Of a stretch of DNA of 52,642 nt, positions 1 to 10,300 are shown piece after piece. Both the position numbers and the translations under genes were made by a program. Positions within the stretch are counted from its first letter, which is position 1. Each line of letters opens with the position of its first letter. Source of the stretch: an uncultured Lysobacteraceae bacterium (GTDB lineage: Bacteria > Pseudomonadota > Gammaproteobacteria > Xanthomonadales > Xanthomonadaceae); NCBI GenBank assembly GCA_946480825.1, contig CAMLLG010000025.1, positions 1-52,642 on the forward strand, read 5' to 3'. The notes beneath the pieces are model-generated. The model did no database searches. It saw nothing but the letters and a program-made list of their open reading frames with translations, and had not been told where the DNA came from.

Positions 1-1
1 G

Positions 2-913
<912 letters not shown>

Positions 914-934
914 GCCGGCCACGGCACTTCACCC

Positions 935-962
935 CGAACGGCGGCCTCCGGGCCGCCGTTCG
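935..962 (+). terminator. Hairpin terminator after hppA
   Basis: A perfect 12-bp stem (CGAACGGCGGCC paired with GGCCGCCGTTCG) encloses a TCCG tetraloop 21 bases after the hppA stop. The T-run is weak (TTCG inside the stem end), as is common in high-GC genomes. Confidence 0.7.
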
Positions 963-1082
963 CATGTCCGCACGTCCGACTCCCACGGACCTCCGGCAGC
1001 GCGGACGACCGCCGCGGATGCTGCGACGCAGCAGGCGGCGGCGTAGAATGCGCGCCTCCCCGTCATCGCATGGAGCCCCGTC

Positions 1083-1637
1083 ATGGGCCTGGACCTCGTT
1101 CCCACCGGCAACAACCCGCCGCACGAAATCAACGTCATCATCGAAATTCCGAAGGACGCGGAGCCGGTCAAGTACGAAGTGGACAAGGCCACCGGCGCGA
1201 TCTTCGTCGATCGCATCCTGTCCACGCCGATGCGTTATCCCTGCAATTACGGTTACGTCCCGCACACGCTGTGCGGCGACGGCGATCCGGCCGACGTACT
1301 GGTGATCCTGCCGCTGCCGCTGGTGCCCGGTTCGGTGATCCGCGTGCGCCCGGTCGGCGTGCTGCGCATGAAGGACGAAGCCGGCAGCGACGAGAAGCTG
1401 CTGGCGGTGCCGGTGGACAAGGTGTTTTCCGGGTATGGCCACATCGCCGACATCGGCCAGGTCAGCCCGCACTGGCTGGAGCGCATCGGCCACTTCTTCG
1501 AGCACTACAAGGATCTCGAAAAGGGCAAATGGGTGAAGCTGGACGGCTGGGGCGACGCCGCCGAGGCCAAGAACATCCTGCTGGAGTCGATCGAGCGCTA
1601 CAACGCGACCCCGGAAGGCGAGAAGCCGAAGTTCTGA
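1083..1637 (+). CDS. ppa: Inorganic pyrophosphatase, soluble family I
   Basis: 184 aa cytoplasmic enzyme hydrolysing pyrophosphate to two phosphates with Mg2+, pulling biosynthetic reactions forward. The family signature GDGDPADVLV carries the three metal-binding Asp residues. The N-terminal EIPKD and the YEVDKATGAIFVDR and YPCNYGYVPHT segments match the conserved active-site region, and length is normal for the bacterial family. The start follows a GGAG box 8 bases upstream. The gene lies directly downstream of the membrane PPi-driven pump but is separated from it by a terminator hairpin, so it probably has its own promoter. The cell thus has both an energy-conserving and a dissipating route for PPi side by side. 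Confidence 0.96.
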   Translation: MGLDLVPTGNNPPHEINVIIEIPKDAEPVKYEVDKATGAIFVDRILSTPMRYPCNYGYVPHTLCGDGDPADVLVILPLPLVPGSVIRVRPVGVLRMKDEAGSDEKLLAVPVDKVFSGYGHIADIGQVSPHWLERIGHFFEHYKDLEKGKWVKLDGWGDAAEAKNILLESIERYNATPEGEKPKF

Positions 1638-1659
1638 GAATCCGCCCGGAATCTCCCGC

Positions 1660-1684
1660 AAAGCCCGCGCCCCGCGCGGGCTTT
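1660..1684 (+). terminator. Rho-independent-like terminator after ppa
   Basis: A perfect 11-bp stem (AAAGCCCGCGC with GCGCGGGCTTT), loop CCC, 23 bases after the ppa stop; the stem ends A-rich on the 5' side and T-rich on the 3' side. Confidence 0.8.
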
Positions 1685-1777
1685 CGCGTTTCGGCCCGCG
1701 CATCGGCATGGATGTCTTGACAGACCCCGTGCGCTGCGCGGATACAGGAGGCCGGCCCCCACCGCTCCGGAGAATCG

Positions 1778-2647
1778 ATGTTCCGTCTCGAAGAATTCCA
1801 GACCGCCGCCGAACTTGAGGCCATGGAGGCCACCATCCGCCGCGCCTGCGACGCCGCCGTACGCGACCCGCTGTCGCAGTTCCTCTTCATCGACCGCTAC
1901 ACGCGCTGGAACGGCTATGCCGGCGCGCTGGTCGCCAAGCTCTCGGGCAACCTCGGCGAATCGCAGGACCTGTTCCTCGATCCCAACGAGCCCGACCGCG
2001 CGCAGGCGGTGCGCGGCATGGACGTGGCGGGCCACGTGCTGGACGCGACCGTCGACGAACACCTCGACAAGGGCCATCGCGTCCCGCACCGCACCCTCGC
2101 CCAGGCCATGCGCAAGGCCGCGGCGGACTACGCCGGGCTGTCGCTGGCCGAGCGCAACGCGCTGTCGGAACCGCCGGCCTGGCTGCGCGATGTGGTCGCG
2201 CGCACCTTCACCTGCTACGGCAGCGTGCCCCACGACGCCGAAGCCCTGATCCGTTCGATCGGCACGCACATCGCTTCGGAATCGATGGCCGACCGCGAAT
2301 ACGCGATCATCGACCGCGTGTTCCGCGGCGAACGCCATTACGAAGGTTTCTACCAGTATCTGCGCGACCGCGATTTCCGGGTCGAACTCGGCGGCAAACT
2401 GGTGCATGCCTATGCCTGGATCACGATCCACGCCACCTTCGAATCGCAGGGCGTCGAAGCCGAACATCTCGCCGAAGCGATGAAGGCGCTGGAACTCGCC
2501 GCGCGCTATCGCCCGGAATCGCGCGAACGCATTCTCGAACTCGCCCGCGAGGGCTACCGCAGCTTCGCCGACCTGCAGCGCGATTTCTTCGTCAACGCGG
2601 CGCTGGAATGCGACGCGGCCGCGGATGGGCGACAACAGGCGGCCTGA
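1778..2647 (+). CDS. Protein of unknown function, probably all-helical
   Basis: 289 aa, no signal peptide and no membrane helix. The start has a CGGAG box at good spacing, and codon use matches the neighbours. The protein is rich in Ala, Glu and Arg with long amphipathic stretches, which suggests an all-alpha fold. Several His and acidic residues sit in helical segments (HVLDATVDEHLDKGHRVPHR, and EYAIIDRVFRGERHYEGFY), a look shared with heme-oxygenase-like helical proteins, but no motif is decisive and I do not assign a function. It stands alone between the ppa terminator and the convergent giant gene; its TGA lies in a hairpin shared with that gene's stop. Confidence 0.85.
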   Translation: MFRLEEFQTAAELEAMEATIRRACDAAVRDPLSQFLFIDRYTRWNGYAGALVAKLSGNLGESQDLFLDPNEPDRAQAVRGMDVAGHVLDATVDEHLDKGHRVPHRTLAQAMRKAAADYAGLSLAERNALSEPPAWLRDVVARTFTCYGSVPHDAEALIRSIGTHIASESMADREYAIIDRVFRGERHYEGFYQYLRDRDFRVELGGKLVHAYAWITIHATFESQGVEAEHLAEAMKALELAARYRPESRERILELAREGYRSFADLQRDFFVNAALECDAAADGRQQAA

Positions 2648-2661
2648 GTCTCGCTCAGGCC
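2641..2661. terminator. Hairpin shared by two convergent stop codons
   Basis: GGCCTGAG-TCTCG-CTCAGGCC: a perfect 8-bp stem with a 5-nt loop. The TGA of the plus-strand gene (2645-2647) and the TGA of the minus-strand gene (2655-2657) both lie in the stem, as mirror images. A bidirectional terminator is plausible, although there is no T-run on either side. Confidence 0.5.
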
Positions 2662-5600
2662 TCCTCGATCGGCAGACTCACCCGCATCAGCCGGAACCAT
2701 GCATCGGAGGTGTCCTCATCGCCAACGCGGGCGAAGAGTTCGGACAGCGAGTGACACGCGGTCGGCCGGTCATCAGCTTTACGCGGATTTTGCTGCACGG
2801 TCAGCAGGCGCAAGCGCAGGCTGCCGGGCGGGGCGCGTTCGAATGCCTGCAATGCCTTGGGGGCGATCTGGATCGGTCCTGGTTTGCCGACATCGAAAGC
2901 GTTGATGTCGATGATCCGCTCGCTGCCGGGAATGCCGCGGGCATCGATGACCTGATACGTCAGCACCGGGAACAGCCCATCGAAACCCGGCTCTCGATCG
3001 AGCGCGACAACCTCCGTCGTGCCGTCGTACACGATCGAAACATCCGACGGTCCCCGCCGCAAGCGCAGACCTGAGGCAACGATCGGTCGGGGGTCGCGCT
3101 GACTCCCATCGCGCACGAGAATCTGATCGGACGGCCGCGGCAAGTGGATCCAGCCCGCCGACACCGCTTCCGACTCCAGATCGTTCTGCGGCAACGGCCA
3201 GACCCACCCCCTGGGCACTTCGCGACGCACGCGAAGCTTGACCAGCGGCCAAGGGTGCCCGGTGGCGGCATCCTTCGCCGGCGTATCGAAACTCACGACC
3301 CAACTCGCGCGCCGATATTTCGCGCCAGGCAGATCGGGGTCGAAACTGTGGCCGATCGGGCCGTGGGTCTCGCAATCGAGCTCCAATGCCGATGTCGGTC
3401 GCGCCTGGATCAGGATCGGATCCGGCCCGGCCATCTCCGCCGTCACGACGATCCGTTCGGGCAACCCCGCTTCATCGAATGCCGACTCCTCCAGTTGCAC
3501 CAGACACGCCAGCTTGCGCGGTCTTTTGTCCAGTGTGCTTTCGCCCGATTGGCTTTCGACATCGTCATAACCGGCCGTCAGCGGCAACACCATCGCGATC
3601 TTCGGCCGCGGCAATGCCGTTGCCCCCGGCCGGAATTTCAGGGCGAACGGCGCCCAAGTCTCCGTGAAGCTTTCGGCCTGCGTCTGGTCCTGCATCAATC
3701 CTGCATAGCGGCTGCGCGCGCGCAGACGGAAGCGGTGGTACTCCGCCGCACGCCGCGACTGCAGATCTTCGCGCCACACCACCGTACGCGGATCATTGGC
3801 TGCCGATGCGGCGAACTCACGAACATGATCGTCGTCGGAACGCCCGTGAAAGCCCCAGGACTCGAAACCACCCGCATCGTTCGGCTTGAAGGCGGTGCGA
3901 TCGTCGCCTGTCGGCACCAGCGCATCGACCTTCGTCCGATCGACGTGCCGCCCGCTCCAGGCCCAGCGCTGGCGCTCGAGGATCAAGGTTCTCGCATATT
4001 GCCAACCCTCGACGCCCGCATTAGAGAAATCCGCTTCAACAGTCAACGTGCGCCCGTCGAAAGCAGGCTTCAGCGCCTTCTGGAGTGCCGATGCCTGCGC
4101 GTTCTCGATGGCCGGTGCCTGCGGCATTTTTTCGGTGGCGACTTCAGCCAGCAACGTTCTGGGCGCGAAACGGATATAGCCGGCGGCATTCCGTGCAACC
4201 CCGACGGATCGCCCGAAGATCTCGACAGGTGCGAAGATTTTTTTTCCCTGCAAGTCTTTGTCGACATCGTCGTATCCAGCGAATCGTTCGGCCTTCACGA
4301 GTGCCGACGCCGACACGCGATACACGTGTCCCTTGTAGAACCCCGAGACGACGATCTCGCCGTTCCGGTTGTCGATCGTCGGTGGAAACATTGGCTTGTC
4401 GGGCAGCGGGTCCGCAGCCCCGTCCGCATCGATCCGCACCGTCATCGCACGCGTCTGCCCGTCCGGCGCTGCGGCTGCGGCAGGCGATGCACCGACGCCT
4501 TCCACCCGGAAGATGCTGGGCTGGCTCTGCTTGTCGGGTGTCGGCCACACCTGCTCGACTTCGATCAGATAAGCGTCGTGCGCGGGATCGTGGAATTTCG
4601 GCAGCGATTTCGCACCCTCGGGCTGGGCTGCGATCGCATCCGCCCGCGCCATCCACGTCGCGAGCGTCTTCCTGAGTTGCTCGGGCCATTGTTCGCCCGG
4701 TACACCGCCATCCTTGGCCGAGATCAGTGCGCGCCAGTGCCGCAGCCACACCATCATGTCCACTTCCGGTGGCTGCAGATGGAAGATATGCTTGGCCTTG
4801 TCGCGCCATTGCTGCGACGGGCACAGCAGTGTCAACGGTTCTTCGGACGGCGTGGTCGCGGCCAGCACTTCATGCGCAAGCGGATGCACATCTTCCCTGC
4901 GCGAGAACAACGTGTCGCTCTCGCCGGGTTCGAGCAGCGGTGCGCCGACCGGCACCCGTCGCAAATAATGGAAAGGCCCGAAGCCCGTTTCCAAGACATC
5001 GGCGGTGATGCCACGTGAAGAGAACAGTTCCTTCCTCGGATGCGCGGGATGCAGTCGCTCGCCCTCGTTCCTCGCACACAGCGCGGACGGCAATGCATTG
5101 CCGGGCCCGATGATGAAAGGTTTGCAGAAGTATCGCTGGCCGAATTTCAGATCCGGGAATTTGACGGCGGGATGCGCCACCGTCCGCACATCGGTCAGCG
5201 CGCTGTCGGCTTCGGGCTCGCCGCCGTAACCGATCGCCAGCGCTGCGTCGACATTGCCCTCGAACCACGGCTCGCCGCGATAGGCGACCATGGTGGTGCG
5301 CAGTTCTCCCGCGAACGCGGACGGCTGCCCGGACAGTGCGGCATAGCGCAAGGCTTCCGCTCCTTCGGGCAGGATCGATGCCGACGCCAGACAATGCCAG
5401 GGCTTTCCCGCCTGCCGCACCAGCAAACCGATGCCGGCGATCTGGCGCCGGAGATCCTCGAAGTTTGTATCGTCGCTGTCGACGTGCCCCGGGCGGTCGA
5501 TGGGCAGCATCAGATCGTGCACGCGATCCAGCGGCCATGGGTCGCCGAAGGCGGCAGGATAGCCGAGCGGCACGTCGGGCAACGCGCGTGCGCTGCCATC

Positions 5601-7334
5601 GAGATGACTGCGTCGCAGCGCTTCGACGCGCATTCGCAGGGCGCGGGCCAGCGCATCGAACAGGGGCGCGTCGGTGCGGATGTCCGATGCGACCAGATAA
5701 TCCCGCAGCGGTGCGTTCGGCGGGACGGGGTCGTCGTCGACATTCGACAAGAGTGCGACCAGCGTGCCTTTCGGGTCGGCGGTCGGCGCATCGTGAAGCT
5801 TTTCCACCACGGCCCGAAGCGGTTTGGGTGCGCCCAAGAGCTTCACATCGTCGCCATTGGTGCACCAGGCGCCGCGCACCATCGCGCCGAGCGGGAAACT
5901 GTCTCTCTTCTCGGATTTCAACCAGTCCTGCAGTGCTTTCGGTACGTTCGATCCCGGATGCGCTTTCGCGTGCAGTTTCACCGCCTCCAGCCAGGGTGTC
6001 GCATAGAGCGCGAACAATCCGGCGTCGGATGTCAGCCAGGCGAATGTGCGCGCAGCCTCACGCAAGAAATCCAGACCGCTGCGCTTGCCGAGCCCGTCGG
6101 CCGTCGGCTTTCCGTCGACCATCAGCTCGCCGTCGGCCGTCAGCGTCCAATTGATCGGCAGGATGCGAAGACTCTGCTCTTCGGCGCTTGCATTGTGCGC
6201 CGCGATGACAGCGTCGAGCGCCGGCATCGTCTGCAATGCAAGCGACGCAAGCACATCGCCCCAGCGCTCGGCGTCGTAGGCATCGCCCGGCAACGCACTG
6301 AGGATCGAGGTCAGCGGATGGCCGCCATCGCTGCCGACCCTGGTCAGCACGCCGTAACGCAGTGTCCACGCCTGCAGTGCGAATGCGATCAAGACTTCTC
6401 GCTGCGCCTGTTGCTCGAAACGCTGCTGCAGCGGCTTTGTCAGGTCCGGCGCACCTGCCTCCGCGGACAGCAACTGCGACAGCGCATCGAACAACGCATC
6501 CGGGTGATCGCAGGCCTCGGCCACCAATCCCGGCACGGCCGCGAACCAATCGTGCGAGGTCCAACCGCCTGCCTGATCCGAACGCCCCCACAGCGTGTGA
6601 AGATCGAGCAGTGCGCCAGTGGTCTCGGCCTGATTCGGGTCGGGCACGGCGCTGGTGCCGATGCGGGCCTTGGCGATCACAGACGCATCGTCGTTCGCCC
6701 AGCGATAGTCGACCCTCAGCTCCGGCGCCTGGTCGTCGTTCCATGTCGGCGTCTTGGTACTCAAGATCGCGCCGTCGGTGACCTTCGTCTCGATCCGTTG
6801 CGGGACAAGACAATACAGCGCATCAGGGGCGACGAATTGATCCCCTTGCACTCTGAACATGTACTGTAGTTTCAGACGATACGGCAGCAGACCGGGCCAC
6901 CGCCCTGCACCGGCGAGCAAATCGGGCCAGCACTGACGGTTGCCAGCATCCGGCTTCTCATCGTCCTCGTTCTGATTGAGACCGAGCTGGAATTCGTGAT
7001 GCGGGGTAATTTCTTTCTGCACGCAGCGTTCAAAGAGTGCTCCGAGCCGCTCTTTGATCGGCTCCGCCGTCGCTACGGTGGGCATCCAATCCTCCATGAG
7101 CGCCACCTCGGCGAACGATTCGTCCGGCAATGCCTCCAGAGCATCCTTGACCAGGCGGTAAAGTTTGAATTCGATCGCATCCCACCGCCACGGTTGCAGC
7201 AGCGCGTGCAACCGCTCGTCGTTCGGCGATTCCCCGCCCTCCCACTCCGCGCTCACCGAAAGCACCAGGTGACGATAGCCGTCTTCGTACGTGGGACCGA
7301 GGACCGCCGTGTCGAAATAGAAATGCAGATCCAT
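2655..7334 (-). CDS. Giant protein of unknown function (second gene of a two-gene operon)
   Basis: 1559 aa, with no signal peptide, no membrane helix and no motif I recognise, so presumably cytoplasmic. It begins MDLHFYFDTAVLGPTYEDGY. The N-terminal half is mixed and helical; the C-terminal third has short hydrophobic strands alternating with turns (for example HVYRVSASALV and WPLVKLRVRREVPRGWVWPL), suggesting beta-rich domains. Trp is frequent. The start lies 3 nt after the stop of the 2076-aa gene, with a GAGGA ribosome site inside that gene's last codons, so the two are almost certainly translated together. The reading frame is intact over 4.7 kb, which argues for selection. Base composition is less GC-rich than flanking genes, a sign of possible acquisition. 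I do not assign a function. Confidence 0.9.
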   Translation of the reverse strand: MDLHFYFDTAVLGPTYEDGYRHLVLSVSAEWEGGESPNDERLHALLQPWRWDAIEFKLYRLVKDALEALPDESFAEVALMEDWMPTVATAEPIKERLGALFERCVQKEITPHHEFQLGLNQNEDDEKPDAGNRQCWPDLLAGAGRWPGLLPYRLKLQYMFRVQGDQFVAPDALYCLVPQRIETKVTDGAILSTKTPTWNDDQAPELRVDYRWANDDASVIAKARIGTSAVPDPNQAETTGALLDLHTLWGRSDQAGGWTSHDWFAAVPGLVAEACDHPDALFDALSQLLSAEAGAPDLTKPLQQRFEQQAQREVLIAFALQAWTLRYGVLTRVGSDGGHPLTSILSALPGDAYDAERWGDVLASLALQTMPALDAVIAAHNASAEEQSLRILPINWTLTADGELMVDGKPTADGLGKRSGLDFLREAARTFAWLTSDAGLFALYATPWLEAVKLHAKAHPGSNVPKALQDWLKSEKRDSFPLGAMVRGAWCTNGDDVKLLGAPKPLRAVVEKLHDAPTADPKGTLVALLSNVDDDPVPPNAPLRDYLVASDIRTDAPLFDALARALRMRVEALRRSHLDGSARALPDVPLGYPAAFGDPWPLDRVHDLMLPIDRPGHVDSDDTNFEDLRRQIAGIGLLVRQAGKPWHCLASASILPEGAEALRYAALSGQPSAFAGELRTTMVAYRGEPWFEGNVDAALAIGYGGEPEADSALTDVRTVAHPAVKFPDLKFGQRYFCKPFIIGPGNALPSALCARNEGERLHPAHPRKELFSSRGITADVLETGFGPFHYLRRVPVGAPLLEPGESDTLFSRREDVHPLAHEVLAATTPSEEPLTLLCPSQQWRDKAKHIFHLQPPEVDMMVWLRHWRALISAKDGGVPGEQWPEQLRKTLATWMARADAIAAQPEGAKSLPKFHDPAHDAYLIEVEQVWPTPDKQSQPSIFRVEGVGASPAAAAAPDGQTRAMTVRIDADGAADPLPDKPMFPPTIDNRNGEIVVSGFYKGHVYRVSASALVKAERFAGYDDVDKDLQGKKIFAPVEIFGRSVGVARNAAGYIRFAPRTLLAEVATEKMPQAPAIENAQASALQKALKPAFDGRTLTVEADFSNAGVEGWQYARTLILERQRWAWSGRHVDRTKVDALVPTGDDRTAFKPNDAGGFESWGFHGRSDDDHVREFAASAANDPRTVVWREDLQSRRAAEYHRFRLRARSRYAGLMQDQTQAESFTETWAPFALKFRPGATALPRPKIAMVLPLTAGYDDVESQSGESTLDKRPRKLACLVQLEESAFDEAGLPERIVVTAEMAGPDPILIQARPTSALELDCETHGPIGHSFDPDLPGAKYRRASWVVSFDTPAKDAATGHPWPLVKLRVRREVPRGWVWPLPQNDLESEAVSAGWIHLPRPSDQILVRDGSQRDPRPIVASGLRLRRGPSDVSIVYDGTTEVVALDREPGFDGLFPVLTYQVIDARGIPGSERIIDINAFDVGKPGPIQIAPKALQAFERAPPGSLRLRLLTVQQNPRKADDRPTACHSLSELFARVGDEDTSDAWFRLMRVSLPIEEA

Positions 7335-7337
7335 GGC

Positions 7338-10300
7338 TCAATCCTCGTAACGCGCGAGATAGGCAGCGGCGCGTGCGCCGTGAACGTCGGTCACCGGCGA
7401 TGCGACATCGGCGGTGATCGCACGTTTCGCAACGTCGCCGGCCAACGCCTGTTGACCGTTCGACTTCCCGGCGAACCGGTAATTCACGCGCTGACGCACC
7501 GTGCGCTTGAAGAACCGGCCGATCTTCACGGTGATGTGCACCACGCCGCGACCGACCAGCGAGCCACTGGACTGGTATTCGATCTCCAACCGCAGATACA
7601 GGCCGACGGTGATGATGCCCCACAGCCGGAAGTTGCCGCTGAAGAGGAAGAACACGATCAGGCTGAAGCGCGAACGCGAACCGCGGCTGACGAATCTGGC
7701 GTTGACGCCGAAGACCACCTGGGCCATGCCACGGATCGGGCCGAAGTTCACCGAGAACACGCGCCCCGCGGCCAGGGCGATGTCGACCTCGGATTCGAGC
7801 AATCCCTTCGACGGCAGATAAGATGCGGCCACCGCCAGCCAACCGCCGCCGCCGAGCAGGCCGACGCTGAGCACGAACGGCTTGTCGGGCGAGGCCAGGC
7901 TCAGGCGCGTGCCGATCCTGAACTCGGGCTTGGCCACCAGTTCGAACGACAGATTCAGCGCAAGCCCATCGATCGAGAACGCGCCGAAGTTCAACGGACC
8001 CGGATCGAGTTCCAGCGTCGTGCGCACGCCGATGGGCAGGCCGTCGGCCTCGATCAGCATCGGCACGAAGCCGCGCGCCTGTTCCGGATCCTGATCGATC
8101 TTGCTGCGCGCGCGGATGAGATCGGCCAGGAATTTCAGGCCGGCCTTGAAATCGATGCGGTCGGGCGAGAAGTCGAAGTCGAACTGGCCGCGATCGTCGA
8201 AACGGATGCTGGCGTCGCGTAGATCCACCAGCGGATTGCCCGAGAATTCCAGCCGGATCGTCGATGCGATCTCGCCTTTGGCGTAGAACGCGGGGTTGCC
8301 TCCGAGCCCCGCCTCCATCCGCGAACGCGCGGAGAATTTCGGTTTGACCAGCCGCAGCGCGAGGCTCATCGCATCGAACAGCACCGGATTGGTCCTGTAG
8401 GGCACATCGACATCGGCCTGCACCCAGGCACGCTTGGTCTTCTTGTCGAAGCCGTGCGTCACCTTCACGGCGTTGCGGTCCAGATTCGGCAACTTCACCC
8501 GCGACAGCAGACCCGGCATCTTCACGCCGCCGAGACTGCCGAAGACCGCATTGAGATCGAAATCGCGCAGCGCGGCCGGCAACAGACCGGAGGCATCCAG
8601 ACCGATGCTCGGCAGATTCAGCGACAGCCCCTTGAGATCGTCGCCCAGCTCGGCGAAGAACGAGGTCACCGGGCTGATGTCGATGGTCAGGTCTGAAGGA
8701 TCGAACACGTATTCGAGCCATTCGCGATTGAAGCTCAGCTCCGGCAGGTTCGGCGCGGCGCCGAATGCGCGCAGCAGCGACAGCGGGGCATTGAATGCGG
8801 TGCGGACGGATTCGCCGAGGCTGTCGAGCGCGTGGCGCAAGCCGTCGGACACATTGTCGAGCGACTTCGACCATTCATCCCATTGTTGCTTCAGTTTTTC
8901 CTCGATCCAAGCCAATTCCGGCGGCGACAACCGACCGACAATCACCTCTATTTCCTTGACCAATTCCTGCAGCGCGGCGAAGTCGCCACCGAGTGTCAGA
9001 CTCGGCAAGGAAGGACAGATATCCGTCCTGATTCGGTGCTCGATATTACCTTTTGCCGTATCGAAGGCGGACCTTGTTGTCGAGGACAACTCCTGCACGC
9101 CTGCATTCAGAACACGAAGAAACGTCTCCGTGGTCATGGCGCCCCGGAGATCCCTTTCGATTCTGGAAACCAGAACGCGGATGGCATCCAATGCAAAGTC
9201 GACCTCCCGCGAGAGCGCATCGAGATCCGACCCGACTTCGCTCAATCCCTCTTCCACCGCTTGATGCAACGCATCGATATGCGACTCTATTGCGGTTTCG
9301 ACACCTGAAATATCACTGCGGATGTCTTGCTGAAGCTTTTCCAGCTCGACTTCCAGGTGATCGGCCACGCCCTGTGCTTGGACCAAACGCGCATCGATGT
9401 CTTCGAGAAGACGCTCCACTCTCCCTTTCGCCTGTTTGGCGATATTCTTCAACTTTGATGGAAGATCTTTGCCCGCCTTGCCTTTCCAGTAACGTGAAAG
9501 CGTTTCGATCGCGCGATCAAGACCCGAAAATGCCTGCGTGGAGCGCCATTGGATCACTTCGACGGCCTGGCGGGCGCGCGAGATGCGCGTCCGATATGCT
9601 TTCAGGTCGATGGTCTGGCCAGCCTTGTCCAAGGCCTCATGCAAAGCGGTGACGGCTTCTCCAAGCATGGCATGCAGCGCCAATTGGGCATGGTCGATGT
9701 CCGCCCACGTTCGTCGCATCGCGCCATCGAGGTTATCCAGTACCAGACGCTTCTTGTCGACCAGCACATCGATCCGTCCACGGAAATCATCCGCCAGATT
9801 CGTCAATTGTGCCTGCGCTCGTTCGCCCAGATCGAGAACCCTCTTTTGGATCTTCTCGTGTTCCTCCCCGATTCTGCTGATCAGCTCTCTCGACAATGCG
9901 TCGATCGGGCGATGCGCCTGCTTGACGAGAAGATCACACGTCGTCTTTTTCTTCATCTCCTCCAGAGCTTTCCATTGCTCCGAATTCTTGAATTTCTCGA
10001 TCCGGCCGGCGATTCTGTCTTTCTCCAGGAGCCAACGTTTCTCATCCCAGAATTCGCGCAAGCCCCGCAGCACGGTGTCCCGCAGGTCGAGACGGATACT
10101 CTCCGCTTCGGAAAGCAATGCTCCGAAGATTCTTGTCGGCGAAGGCTCGCCTGCAGGCGCTACCGGCTTGCGCATCACCGTCAGGTTGCGCAGCTTCGCC
10201 GAGATCGGCTGCTGCCCACGCCCGGCGATGAGATCGATCGGCCGCTCGCCGTCCTCGATCCGCCACGTGCACGCCGCGAGCGCGGGGCGCCCTTCAGCAG

